In this document: one piece after another, positions 12,952 to 23,884 of the stretch | Numbering within the stretch: the first letter of the stretch is position 1 | Layout: each line of letters opens with the position of its first letter | From: Rhynchonema sp. JSB1_4 | Taxonomy: Eukaryota > Nematoda > Chromadorea > Monhysterida > Xyalidae | Assembly (NCBI GenBank): GCA_030248065.1 | Contig: JASAMV010005338.1 | Span: 1-64,000, forward strand | Length of the DNA stretch: 64,000 nt | Reading direction: 5' to 3' | The notes under the pieces: generated by a model | Told to the model about the DNA's origin: nothing | The model's input: only the letters and a program-made list of their open reading frames with translations | Databases searched by the model: none | Translations under genes and position numbers: made by a program

Positions 12952-15026
12952 ATGAGTGACATTGGATTGAAGAATGACGAAGGCCTGCCAATGCCCGCCA
13001 GTCACCCACCATCGCAGCCCCTCTACCCGACCGAAGCCTGGAAGACCGTGTCTGTGGCTGGCTTGCTGCTGTTCGCCCTCATTGGCAATGTATTCGCGCT
13101 TGCCATCGTGCATGATTATACGACCAGGTGAGCTTGACAACAGACAGTCACAGTTGGGCTCGTCTGAAGCCCACAGCACGGGTACATACACTCCAAAACA
13201 CATCATGTTCGCAGAAACGACGAGTTACCCGACTTGGCATTCAAATTGATCCCATACCAAGCATGGGCGTATCCTTCATTCGACATTGTCATGTTTGGCG
13301 TGATGGCCATGGCAATCATCATTCTCATTCTGTTGCATCCCCTCAGATCGATCATCACGCGACGATGGATGTTCCTCGCATTCGGTTGGATTTGAATATG
13401 AATTTGTTTTTTTTAAACGCACGTGGCATTTTAGAACACACGTGTAATTATTTTTCTCTATCATCAATCGTCCGAGCCGATAGGTTCGATCTACGTGTCA
13501 TATTTTCGTACACGTGCAAATTTTTTTGCGGTTTCGAAACAAGTCGGTATTCACATCAATGCGGTGGTTTGAATATTTTTAGGCTGAAATCTGAGAACTG
13601 TGGTAGTGGTAGAGCAGCGCCACATTCTGTACGCATTGACCTGTAGCTAATGTTTCACTAGGTCCGTCTCTGCCGAAAACTGACGGCATTGCAGAGAATT
13701 TGGGAATGCTGAAAGAGAGAACAGTAGAATGTTATTGTTCTTGTAAAACATGTAAGCCGATCGGAGCATGTTATACCAATCAGCCGAACGTTTCTACATG
13801 AACCAATTACCCAATCATTTGTTGCAGAACTGTACGTGATCCGGATCGTGTGTCTAAGTGTGACCGTCTTGCCCACGAGCGTGCACAACAACGCGCTTGT
13901 CTGTGCACCCGTCAACGAGCACACAAATGTCGCTACCGTAACCCGGCGTGTGCTATTGTTCTTCACCGGTGTCGCACATGTGAGTGACAGACAGCTGGTA
14001 ACAGCCCCTGAAAGTGTTTCTATGACGGTGTTGTGCTCAGCTACTTGCACTCTGTCCTGACCATCTAATGGGCATGATAACAGGGAGTGCGTATCCTTTG
14101 AACGCATAACGGAAAGAAAACAACTGACATTTAGAAAAAGAGAGAAACATCTGAGAAAAAGCTCCCGGCTTTGTGAATTGTGCAGCGTATTTGGGCTGCC
14201 CGTTTCAACCTGTTTTCAGATGATCAGTGGCCCAGGTCATCGTCAGCACAAAGCAGCCTGAAACACGTCTCAATACACAAACATGTGTGCCATTCCACCT
14301 ATCGTAGCTTACACTAATTGAAACATCACAGAACGACGGCGGCATGATGTGCGGCGATCTGATCTACTCGGGTCACACTATCCAAATGTGTCTGGCGTGT
14401 TTCATGCTCGTCCACTACACACCTGGTGGCAGTGTTGGCTGGCTGATGTTTCGCGTGTGCATTCGCTTGGTGACCCTATTTGGTCTCATCTGTTTGGTCA
14501 TTAGTCGCGCCCACTACGTCGTTGACGTGTTCATCGCGTACATGTTTGTCACGCTGCTGTTCAGGTGAGTGCGACACACATGGACAGTTACGGTGGCCAA
14601 TGCCAAAATCGAAGGCAACCACCGTGAGGCAAACGTTCCTTGTATGCTTCGGCCAGCGTAAATTCTGTGCATGTCCTTCACACCAGTCGCAATTTGTGCT
14701 CTGCATCCAAACAAAACTGGCCTTCGCTTAATACTTGCAGCCTGTACCATTCGTACTGCGAGCAACCAGACCGCCCGATCAATCAGCACACGACCAGTGC
14801 ACTGATGTTGCCGATTGAATGGCTGGAGGAGAATGTGCCCGCCGGTCCATTGCCGTGTCGCTTAGCGTGGCCGTTCAATGCGCCCAGATGGGCGGTGCAA
14901 TTTATCGATCGACTCAACACCTCCGCTGGCGACCAACGACTGCTAGATGTCAACGTCAAAACACACCAAACAAACAATACCACATCAGAGGAACATTTGT
15001 ACGGCACTTTTGAACAGCAAACTTGA
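12952..15026 (+). CDS. sms: Sphingomyelin synthase (5 exons, complete)
   Basis: Exons: 12952-13127, 13215-13384, 13828-13979, 14332-14564, 14741-15026; 338 residues, all phases consistent. The family transfers phosphocholine from phosphatidylcholine to ceramide, giving sphingomyelin and diacylglycerol, in Golgi or plasma membrane. The four conserved blocks are present: DELPD (61-65); RRWMFLAF followed by ELYVIR across the exon 2/3 junction; CGDLIYSGHT (173-182); and RAHYVVDV (225-232). The catalytic triad is predicted as His181, His227 and Asp231. Several hydrophobic segments fit the six-span topology, the first at about 33-53. No N-terminal SAM domain is seen, so the layout is like SMS2 or the nematode SMS proteins. 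The start is the ATG after GAGA at 12952. Sphingomyelin versus ceramide-phosphoethanolamine specificity cannot be decided from sequence. Confidence 0.93.
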
Positions 15027-16085
15027 ATTAGAACATGTATGATGGCTGGGATTCACTAAGGTACATTGATATTGCATATTAGGCACCACTGCTGGTGTGG
15101 ACTTTTGGAACAAATATGGGTGAATGCATATATATACAGTACGCCATTACAGCACCGGAAAAACTTGTTCCACAAGTCCCTTCAGGTGCTCTAAACAGTA
15201 GGTAAATTATCTTGTTGTGACCAAAATTGAACAAACAACTGTGATAATCAAAGCCATATATATCTCTTCATGATTATATTATGATTATTTCTGACCCTAC
15301 ATTTTACGGGACGACAGATGTGTAGTGATCAAATCATAAATGCTTTCTGCGAGAGATGATTTATATTTGATGATGGGACTCTATTGTACAAAAGTGCCTG
15401 TGATTGATTGTAAATATCAAAAGTGATAAGATGAGCGTCATAAAATACTGTTCAGGTCACAAATCAGAGGACAAAAGGTTTGCTTTTGCGTTCGGGTCGG
15501 CAGCATTCCTTCAGTCTGAGTGATGTTTGTTGTTAGAATTGTTAACTCGACCGGCGAGACAAGTGGCATTCGATGCTCTGCAACTTGTTCCCGCTGGTCG
15601 AATTCACAAAACTTCAAATCACCAAATAGAAATCAAGCATCAGCCTGGCGCCCAAGCCGAGCCAACCCAAATGCAAGCAAATGCAGACCGACCAATGTGC
15701 GACAGATTGACGTGAGAACGGAATCATAACCGACGGTGTGATGACCACATGGAATGGAACAAAACAACATTATTTTGGCAGCACGCAACAAAAAGAGATC
15801 AAACAAAAACTTTGCAAATCGAAAAAGGCGAAATCGATATCAAAACAATGACACAATAAATCGAGGAAGTAAGATAATCAAACAATTACAAGCATCAGTC
15901 ACTGAATCACTCACAAACACGGCTCAAAATGCACACGAAAGAATTTTCAACAAAAAAGCGGTATTGACGTGAATAATTGAGTGCAACTGCTATCAAAAGC
16001 ACCGAGTCACCATATTCATAAACAGAACAGATCAAAATGTTATATGTTTTACCTTTTAGCCAGCAAAGTCACGTTACTACAATAT
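15027..16085. other. Intergenic between sms (+) and CDK1 (-), convergent
   Basis: This holds the two 3' flanks. Open frames at 15520-15729 and 15754-15972 are short, lysine/asparagine-rich and unsupported. Confidence 0.4.
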
Positions 16086-16090
16086 TTATT
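16085..16090 (-). promoter_or_regulatory. AATAAA overlapping the CDK1 stop codon
   Basis: The final codons GAA TAA A create a canonical AATAAA that includes the stop codon itself. If used, the CDK1 3' UTR would be only about 10-30 nt. Nearby alternatives are not obvious. Usage is inferred, not shown. Confidence 0.3.
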
Positions 16091-19000
16091 CCTGGAAAGT
16101 GAATCCGGTGTAAGTAGCTGAGGGCAACGAAGCGCGATCGAGATCGCTGAAGAATTCGTGTGTGAGCACTCGTTTGGCCGTGACACGATTAGCTGGATCG
16201 TAGATCAACATGTCCTGCGACCAACATTCAAGTGTAATTTCAGATACTATGCGTAGCATTAACAATCAACATAGCTGATCCTTTTTAATGACCATGGTGC
16301 GGGCAACATATTCACGAAGATATGAGTATTCGCGTAAGATCGATGACCAAACTGAACTGTTCGCTCTATGGATAGTCTTACAAGAGGACACACATCCCAC
16401 GAAAACTGCTGACCAATATAGTTGCATGTGTATTGAAGCGCACAGTCCAAGAGATTTTGATTACGACGACGGTGAGTCCATCAGCCTAACCTGCAACAAC
16501 TGCAATCCTTGTTCGTTGATGTTCTTGGCTGTGGTGTTCAGTTTGTTGTCACGCCATTTCGGGAACGACGCCTTGTAATCGGGCAAGTCCGACACACCCG
16601 TCCATGTATCCTCGGTAGGCGTACCAAGCACTCTGACAAAGTGGGGGCACAATTTAGTTTCGGAACTAGTTTTCATTTCGTCCCACTCGTTTTTAAGTCC
16701 AACTCGTGTAACGATGCTGTCATCACTTAATTTACCTGTATGGTTGTATACTCCATATGGAGAGCAATAAAACAAAGAAACATCAAGCCACTTCAAACTT
16801 TGCCCGCCCGAACACACACACCGGAATATGCGGAACAGCTGATCGATTTCCGAATCGCCGTGGAACAGCGGTTTCTTCATGGCCATTTCGGCGAAAATGC
16901 ATCCGATCGACCAGATGTCAACCTGTACAAATGGAGTACACGTGTAATTGTGCCGAACCAAAGCTAACGTAATAGAGAATTGTCTCAGAAGGTCAAGAAA
17001 TTAAAACAGCAACGTCGACAGCAAACTGTTTGCAACCTAAAAAAACAAGCAACCACCAAACAGCGACCTACCGGCATCGAATATCGGCTGCAACCGAGCA
17101 ACACTTCGGGCGCACGATACCACAACGTCACAACCTGATCAGATGGTCATCACAGCATTATACGGTCAGAATAATCGTAATTAGCGTTGTGGTTGGAGCG
17201 TATGGCTGATATTTCTCGTGATTCCGATCCTAATTGATCTGATCCTGATCAAGTATCCGAACAAGCTATGGCGCACCTCATGCGTGTACACCCTGACAGG
17301 TATGCCGATGGCTCGTGCCAGACCGAAATCGGCCAACTTGATGGCGCCCTTGCGATCGATCAACAGGTTCTGAGGTTTCAGATCGCGATGCAGAACACGA
17401 CGTTGATGACAGAAACAGACGCCCTCGGTGATTTGGAACAGATAACTCTGCAAATGAATTGAGTACCGAACTTGGACGCGTGCCTGGTATGTTGGGACGT
17501 GCACGCACAGGCCAGAAAGATATTTCTTCTGTTTGGTCGTCTTACTTCCCTGAATTTTACGTTTTGGTCCAACCCGTCCGCGTCCGCGATCAAACTTTAC
17601 TCTCAGAAAATTCTATTTGCGCAGCAAGAACATTTGGTCATAGGCTTTGGGAGATGTCGGGTGTCGGGTGCGGGTGCCAAAATAAGCTGGGTGTCGGGTG
17701 CCTCTTGAGTCCAGTAAATTGAGCCAAACACTGTACTAAAATGAGCAAAATTATGTCTGCTGTTTGGATCAAAAACTAGATGTCGGGTATTTTTTAGAAC
17801 TGTCGGGAGTCGGCTTTTTCTCAAATGTCGGGTACTTCCAGATGTCGGCTGTCGGGTACCAGCCACCCCATCCCCCCCGACTTCTAACCCAATTGGATCC
17901 GAAATTGGTCTCAAGATGTCAACAACATGACACTCATAAAAGTCATAAAACCACGTAAAACCAACTTTGACCAAGTTCGGATCCATTTGTTTGTTGTCCG
18001 GCAAACTGTCTAGATATTTCTTCAAGTCCATGTGCAAAAATTCGAATATCAAGTACAGCTTCTGATCTTGTAGGATCACTTCTTCGAGTCTGAAATGAAA
18101 CGAGAATTCGCCGCACTAATCACTAATTTACCAAAAACTAGGGCAGAAAATCAATCAAACAAGGGAGAATTTGGCAAAAACCAACCCAACAATATTTGGA
18201 TGCTGGAGTTCTTTGAGAAGTGAAATTTCGCGAATGGCTGTCGACGGAACGCCCTCGTCTTCGTTTTCCAACCTGTAATTTAGGTTAGCATAATTACCAA
18301 AAATAAAAACGATGCAGAATTGGGGAGTACCCGCGCCTTTCCCTCATCTACTTCGCCGAAACGAAACGACCTTAATAAAAATAAAACGCGCAACAAGGTC
18401 CACCCGCCCAGCCCAACCTTATCTTCTTCATCGCAACCAATTTTCCAGTTGCCTTATGCTTGCCTTTGTACACAACGCCATACGTACCTGAGAACAATAA
18501 GAATGGATGACGTGGACAGAAATTAGTTGACGAAACCGAAAAAGGGAAGAGTGGTGCTGTGGTTGGTGCAGTCGCAGTGCAGTACTTGGTGAGGGTGTTG
18601 ACGATAGATAGATTGGGACCCGAAATGTGTTGACGATAGATAGATGACCCAAGTCCGAAATCTGGGGGGGGGTCGAGGTCGACCCAAACCAGTGGTGTCG
18701 TTGAGAAATCGAAATTTTCCCATACCCAGCCCAATGTTCGCGAAATTTTTATACATACCCCATACCCCCAAAAATCTCCCATACCAGGGGGTTTCTCCAA
18801 AATTCAAAAAATTCCCATACCCGAGGGGGTTTCTGAAAAAAATGACCTCAAAAATTTTCTAAAAGTACCAAAAAGGGGTCTAAAAATGCTTAAAACAGAG
18901 TTTTCTTGAGGCAGCAAGCGATTTTTGACATTTTTAGGCGAAAAATGGTCAATTTTGGTACTTCCCGGGGTCAAAAAGTCATTTCTTAGGGGTGCTTGCT

Positions 19001-21045
19001 CCAAAAGTGAAAAATTTCCCATGCCCCATACCCCCGACCGATTTCCCATACCCCATACCAGGGGGTAACCCCCCAACCCCTTCTAACGACACCACTGGCA
19101 TGGCACTGACCCAAACTTGTTGACGATAGATAGATGGTGGGGGTGGGGGCTGAGGGGGTAACCAAAATTCAATACACAGTATGGTACACCAAGTGGGTAA
19201 TAATGTTTAAATATTAATGAAAATGCACATACATGAACTAAATCCGCGCGTAGCGCACGATTTTTTGCCTATTTGGCGTAAAACTAACGATTTTTAGCCA
19301 TTTTGAGTCAAAAATGTCCACTATTGGGGTGGGGTTGATTGTTGTTGACGATGGATTGTTCCCAGAATTTGTTGACGATAGATAGATTAGCCCCAGTGTT
19401 GGGGGTGGCGGGGTTTGGGGGGGGGGTAGCCCCCCCAGTACAGTAGGTATCCCCCCTCGCCTGGTACAGTAGGTATCCCCCCGATGTTTGGCATGGTACA
19501 GTAGGTATCCCCCCGATTTTCACCCCGGTACAGTAGGTATCCCCCCGATTTTGCCCCAAAAGTGCCAATTTTTGATCAAAATGGCCAAAATTAGTGTAAA
19601 ATCAGTGGTTTTTGCCTCAAATTACCCAAACGTTTTCACACGAGTCCACACATAATAAACACATTAAAAATTTTCCCCCCCACACCTACCCCCCCCACCC
19701 CCCCCCCTAGGTACATAACCAGTGTAGTGGCAGGCCCATGTGTGGGAGGTAAGCAGTGTAGTTCCTGGTCCGGAGGGGGAGATAGCGGACCCTCCGTTTT
19801 TGTCGGAGGGGGAGATAGTGTACCCCCGAGGGGGGACGGGGGGGGGGAAGACCCAAATTCGGGAAAAAGTCACTTTTTGAGGTAGAAAATTTGACCTATT
19901 TTTGCCCCTTTTTGGAAAAAATTCTTCATAAAAAGGGTATTTTAGCGACTTTTGAGAACATTGACCTGAAAATCACACATTTTAGGCCTAAAAATGCCCA
20001 TTTTAGGCCTAAAAATGGCCATTTTAGGCAAAAATTGGGGGAGATAGTGTACCCGGAGGGGGAGATAGGGGGATAGTGTACCACCCGAGGGGGAGATAGC
20101 GTACCCGAGGGGGGGGACCCCCCTCCCCCAGGAACTACACTGGAGGTAAGTATGATGCGGGGTTGGGACCGGAAGCGTGAGAGGTATGATTTTGGTCACC
20201 CAAAAAACGAGCGACTAATTATACGGAAATCCACCCGATCGAGCACGCGTGCACGAGAGATACAGCCGTTTTTCGTCGTGGCTGTGTGTTTTATTTGATT
20301 CAGGCTGGTTGGTGCCTAAGCCTAAGCCAAAGCCTAACCGCAAGCCTAAGCCTAAGCCTAAGCCTGAAATAGAAGCCTAAAGCTTAAGTATGGGACTATG
20401 CTTAAGCACACACAAAACGGGTGGATTTCCGTATAATTAGTCAATCTTCCCAAAAAGGCGAAAAAACACCGTTTTTGTGATACAATTTTGGCCAAAAATT
20501 GAGGTAAAAATAGCACTTTTTCAAAATTTTCGCCGAAAATCGCCTAAAAATAGGTATTATGGGTGGGTTTGCGCGCGGAGCGCGCGATTTTTGGGAAAAT
20601 AAGGTCGAAAAACACCGATTTTTGCCTTAAAAAGGTATAAAATTGCTTGTGAGAGGTATGATTTGGAGTTGTGAGAGGTAAGTACTCAACCCCCCCAACC
20701 CCCCGCGGGTTGTGTGGTAGGTAAGCACTGAGAGGGGGGTAACCCCCCCCCCCCCCCCCCCCAGCCACTACTATGTACATAACCCCCCCAGGCCATCGGC
20801 TCTGGTACAGTAGGTATAGGTATCCCCCCTCTCCGAGCGCGGTACAGTAGGTATCCCCCCTCCAGAGTACTTCCAACACTGATTAGCCCACAAGTGTTGA
20901 CGATAGATAGATAAAATCAAAAAGTGTTGACGATAAAAAGACGAATTTGGGACCCCCTGGTTTGAATTGAATTTATTGAACCAGAACCTTCGCCAATCTT
21001 TTCGATTTTCACATAATCTTCAAGCGTTACGCCAATGCCAGGCAT
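16086..21045 (-). CDS. CDK1: Cyclin-dependent kinase 1 (cdc2), 9 exons, complete
   Basis: Exons (minus): 21045-20988, 18487-18418, 18272-18186, 18089-17966, 17447-17277, 17134-17072, 16922-16822, 16632-16491, 16214-16086; 314 residues with all phases consistent. This is the M-phase Ser/Thr kinase that acts with A/B cyclins. Seen directly: glycine loop GEGTYG with inhibitory-site Thr21/Tyr22; catalytic Lys40; PSTAIRE helix 52-58; HRDLKPQN with Asp135; DFG at 153-155; T-loop Thr168 in [26 protein letters not shown] near the CKS site. Numbering runs seven ahead of human CDK1 because of a short N-terminal extension, MPGIGVT. PSTAIRE does not separate CDK1 from CDK2; the LVKSYL and YSMPVDIWSIG blocks favour CDK1. 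The first exon encodes only 19 codons and is separated by a 2.5-kb intron packed with nested MITEs. Confidence 0.95.
18597..18652 (+). repeat. GTTGACGATAGATAGAT repeat units (host of the nested MITEs)
   Basis: The 17-mer GTTGACGATAGATAGAT occurs twice here, and again near 19120, 19370 and 20898, with degenerate forms near 19343 and 20927. Copies bracket the inserted MITEs, so the array predates them. The unit is about 35 bp where copies are adjacent. Confidence 0.7.
18690..19108. mobile_element. hAT-type MITE in CDK1 intron 1
   Basis: Termini CAGTGGTGTCGTT and AACGACACCACTGG are inverted, with the right end extended to a final CACTG. It is flanked by an exact 8-bp duplication, ACCCAAAC (18682-18689 and 19109-19116). 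An 8-bp duplication with CAGTG termini is the hAT signature. It has no coding capacity. Confidence 0.8.
19754..20142. mobile_element. Inner hAT-type MITE (CAGTGTAGTTCCTGG family), copy 1
   Basis: Terminal inverted repeat CAGTGTAGTTCCTGG/CCAGGAACTACACTG, flanked by an exact 8-bp duplication GAGGTAAG (19746-19753 and 20143-20150). The body is GGGGGAGATAG repeats plus TTTTAGGCCTAAAA-type palindromes. Related copies lie at 57047-57423 and 57559-57960. Confidence 0.87.
20213..20442. mobile_element. Foldback element with internal telomeric repeats
   Basis: The left end GACTAATTATACGGAAATCC is an exact inverted match of the right end (25 bp in all). The interior holds a short GCCTAA array. No transposase is encoded, and superfamily is unclear because the target duplication is ambiguous in the AT-rich termini. 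Confidence 0.75.
20314..20366 (+). repeat. Interstitial telomeric repeat (GCCTAA)n
   Basis: About eight GCCTAA units, mostly in phase, with a few substitutions (GCCAAA, GCCTAACC). TTAGGC is the nematode telomere unit. The array sits inside a foldback element in an intron, so it is not a chromosome end. Confidence 0.85.
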
Positions 21046-23884
21046 GCTGCAATGTCCTGCTTTATTATTTGATTCTTCAATGCGATATTGTTATTTTGTA
21101 TTTTCGAACAAGCTGAAAATATTAGTTTTGAGTTTCTCGGTGTCGGTGGTGGTGCAGTGCAGAAGCTTGAAATTAGCAACACGAACACAGACGGGGAAAC
21201 GAAAACAAGAGAAATTTTTCAAAATTCCCGCGTGTTGTGCGCGCGTGGTTCGCGTTTCTGCGGCGTCAATGTTTTGCAGGGCCAAACGCATATACAGTAA
21301 AATACATGTACTATGCATTATGTAGGTCTGAATTTAGGGGTTGCCTCGGGCGAAAAGTCATTTTTATCCAGTGGTTGTTCCTTTTCTTAAACCTCGTCTT
21401 TATCCAGTGCTTGTCCAAAATTTGGTGCCTTTTTAAGCCGATGCATGATTTAGTGAGCGCTAAATCTTGAACAAGCTCAAAACAGGTGGAATCACGCGCA
21501 GCGCACAAAACATTTGACTTCTTTGTGCCCGGAATTACTTGAGGCCAGTGAAAATGGGTATAAAACACTTGACGTGCGCAGCGCGCGATTCTTTTTCCCT
21601 CTTGTAACTTCTCCGGTACTCCCTCCTCCCCAAGTACCCTTTCTCCTACGCTACTGAACTGAACGCACGTGTGCATCATCCCAGATCCGGGGTTCTCTGA
21701 CGAATGATGTTCCAGTGACTGTGTGGTGCTTGCACCAAGCGTTTTGACAGAGGGGTGCGGTGTAACAGGGCAAAACAATATGACAAGCGACATTTTGTGA
21801 TCATTTGCATGTGACGCCACAGACAGACATGCACCTCGAAAACTGTTGGTGCTGGGTGGTGTGTCATTTGGCATACTGTTGTAAGTATACACTGTTGTAA
21901 CTGGATCCTCCATGCATTTATGCAATGAATTGCACATGAAGAGTAAGAAATTTTCGCTTGATGTTTCAAATCACTTGGTATCGTCACACACTATAATACA
22001 TTCCATCACCGCAATGAACACTTTCGCAAGTAGTGCATTTCGTGACATCTAAATTTGTGTGGTGCCAACGCTGAACTGTGACCGCGGAGCACAAGCTCGT
22101 TCTGAAGCGGTGTGAAGGCAGTACCGTCCCGGGGCCATGCCAATTTCGTTCCTGCCATGTACACGCACAGGTACTTGCGTCGGTTTCAGTTTACTTTTCG
22201 CTCAACCAATCCAAAACATGTCCTCCACACAATTGTGCTTCAGCCACACCGTCAGCAGTCAGGGCATTCCCAACCCCGAAACAGTGTCTGGGCCTCAAGT
22301 GCACATGCGCATTGAGACTGTTTCCCACCGCCTCTTGTTCACTAACGAGACCAGAGTAGTATCTACAATCTGCAGGCTACAGAGCAAGTCCACAAGACTC
22401 TGGTTTGGTTAAGACACGTTTCTGTTTCAATTATTCATCAAGACACACACTCTGGCAACTGGTCAGGCCATGGAATTCGCAATGAAAATGAGTACAAACA
22501 CAATTGAGCCCAAAAGGCCTGCAAGAACATTGCAGGACTTCTGCCACAGGCATGTAAAGTCAAATATTTCAAATGACAACAAAGGCGGAACGTAAGCTGA
22601 CAGCAAACTGATGCTTAACCCGTCCATTTCTGTCTAGAACGCGTGACTGGGTTGAAGAATTGTTTTTGACGTTGCTGCCGCTTAACATATTAGTGTCTTT
22701 CCTGGAAGTCCATGAAAACGTCAAGGAAGGTATGAAGGTTTCTGAACCCGATCCGCTAAGATAAATTTTTTAAATCTTGATTTCCAGCTTTAGGTGGGTC
22801 AATATGATGAATGATTTGCACTGGAGTCGTGCCTGTATTTAGCGCCTAAGCAGGTGCGTTTTGCGACCACTTGAACTGTGGTCCTTGGAACTAAGAATAC
22901 AGTCGCATCCGATGCTCTCCGTAATTGCACTGCACACCCACCAGTTCGCCTTTACCGAAACAAACGGATTAAATTAGAATATTTTTCTATCCAATAATTT
23001 TAAACCACAAACAAGGGCAGAAGAGTTGTTCATTTATCCACCGATACGTACAGTAGATGTATAGCAAGCAGTGGGGAAGACCATCATACATAATTCAAGC
23101 CTCAAAACGGCTTCGATTGAGCACACGGGGAGCACCACTGTGAACGATTCATGCGAAGATCTGAACCTCTGTATAAGTAGTCGCCTCACTCTCGCACATT
23201 CAAGGTTTTCGGCACTTTTTTCCACCCAAGTGGAACACCTCAGCGAGTGGTTTCGTTTACGTTTGACGGATACGGAAATGTGTGTCTTTGAGTGCCATCC
23301 TTGAATTACTTTGAGCTCCTGTGGGCATATAGCGGGCAATATGGGTAACTGTCGGGTACTCCTGCTGAATGTCAAGCTCGAGAAATGGATATGTGCATGA
23401 AGATAAAGTGGACGTGCACCTAACAAACATGTCTTATTGCGCATTTTTTTGTTTGTGGTTTTGCGGCATTCGGTGATGACACTAACAGAACAAACAAACA
23501 AACATTAAGCGCATTAGTTGTTTGACTGCGTGCGCGGTGTTTGGTTCACGCCAGCCCGTGATCCCTTCAGAATAGCCTGCTTCTGTCGCTGTCCATGTAT
23601 CGGTTTAGTTTTTCACCAATCCCGGCAATGCATCTCCAAGTTACTCTCGCATGTTGTGACATATTTCGACCTTTATAGTTTTTCTAAATGGTCAAGCTCT
23701 GACTTTGCACGACATTTTGACAGCTGCCATCGAATGAGATCATGATGGAACTGTTTCTTGGTTCTCAGTTTGCAACTGCTAATAAAGTTCCACTTGTGCA
23801 CGTTTCCGTCATACCTTGCTGCAAACATCATTTTTATACCTTTTTTGACTTCCAGACGAGCGAACACCGACATTACAAGTAAAC
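21046..23884. other. Intergenic with weak plus-strand exon candidates
   Basis: Three stretches read like coding exons with splice-like ends but were not joined: about 22078-22170 (ends CACGCACAG|GTACTT), about 22245-22411 (after CTTCAG), and about 22639-22731 (encodes WVEELFLTLLPLNILVSFLE and ends AAGGAAG|GTATGA). They could be an unrecognised gene upstream of the EGF gene. The 208-codon minus frame at 21311-21937 looks like chance. Confidence 0.25.

Larger units (their letters stand above)
19394..20881. mobile_element. Outer hAT-type MITE in CDK1 intron 1, carrying two further insertions
   Basis: Terminal CAGTGTTGG and CCAACACTG are flanked by an exact 8-bp duplication, ATTAGCCC (19386-19393 and 20882-20889). 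Near both ends it carries tandem GGTACAGTAGGTATCCCCCC units. Inside lie a second hAT-type MITE (19754-20142) and a foldback with telomeric repeats (20213-20442). A long C run at about 20738-20762 may be a low-quality or length-variable site. Confidence 0.8.

Noticed and set aside
19410..19556. CRISPR-like array of GGTACAGTAGGTATCCCCCC repeats
   Set aside because: Spacing is irregular, the host is a eukaryote, no cas genes are near, and the repeats lie inside a hAT-type MITE and recur in its other arm.
20314..20366. A chromosome end or telomere
   Set aside because: The GCCTAA array is only about 50 bp, degenerate and enclosed in a foldback within the CDK1 intron, with genes on both sides.
21311..21937. 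208-codon minus-strand open frame
   Set aside because: It runs through repeat-like sequence with ATCCAGTG/TTGTCC words and shows no protein-like pattern or splice partners. Treated as chance.
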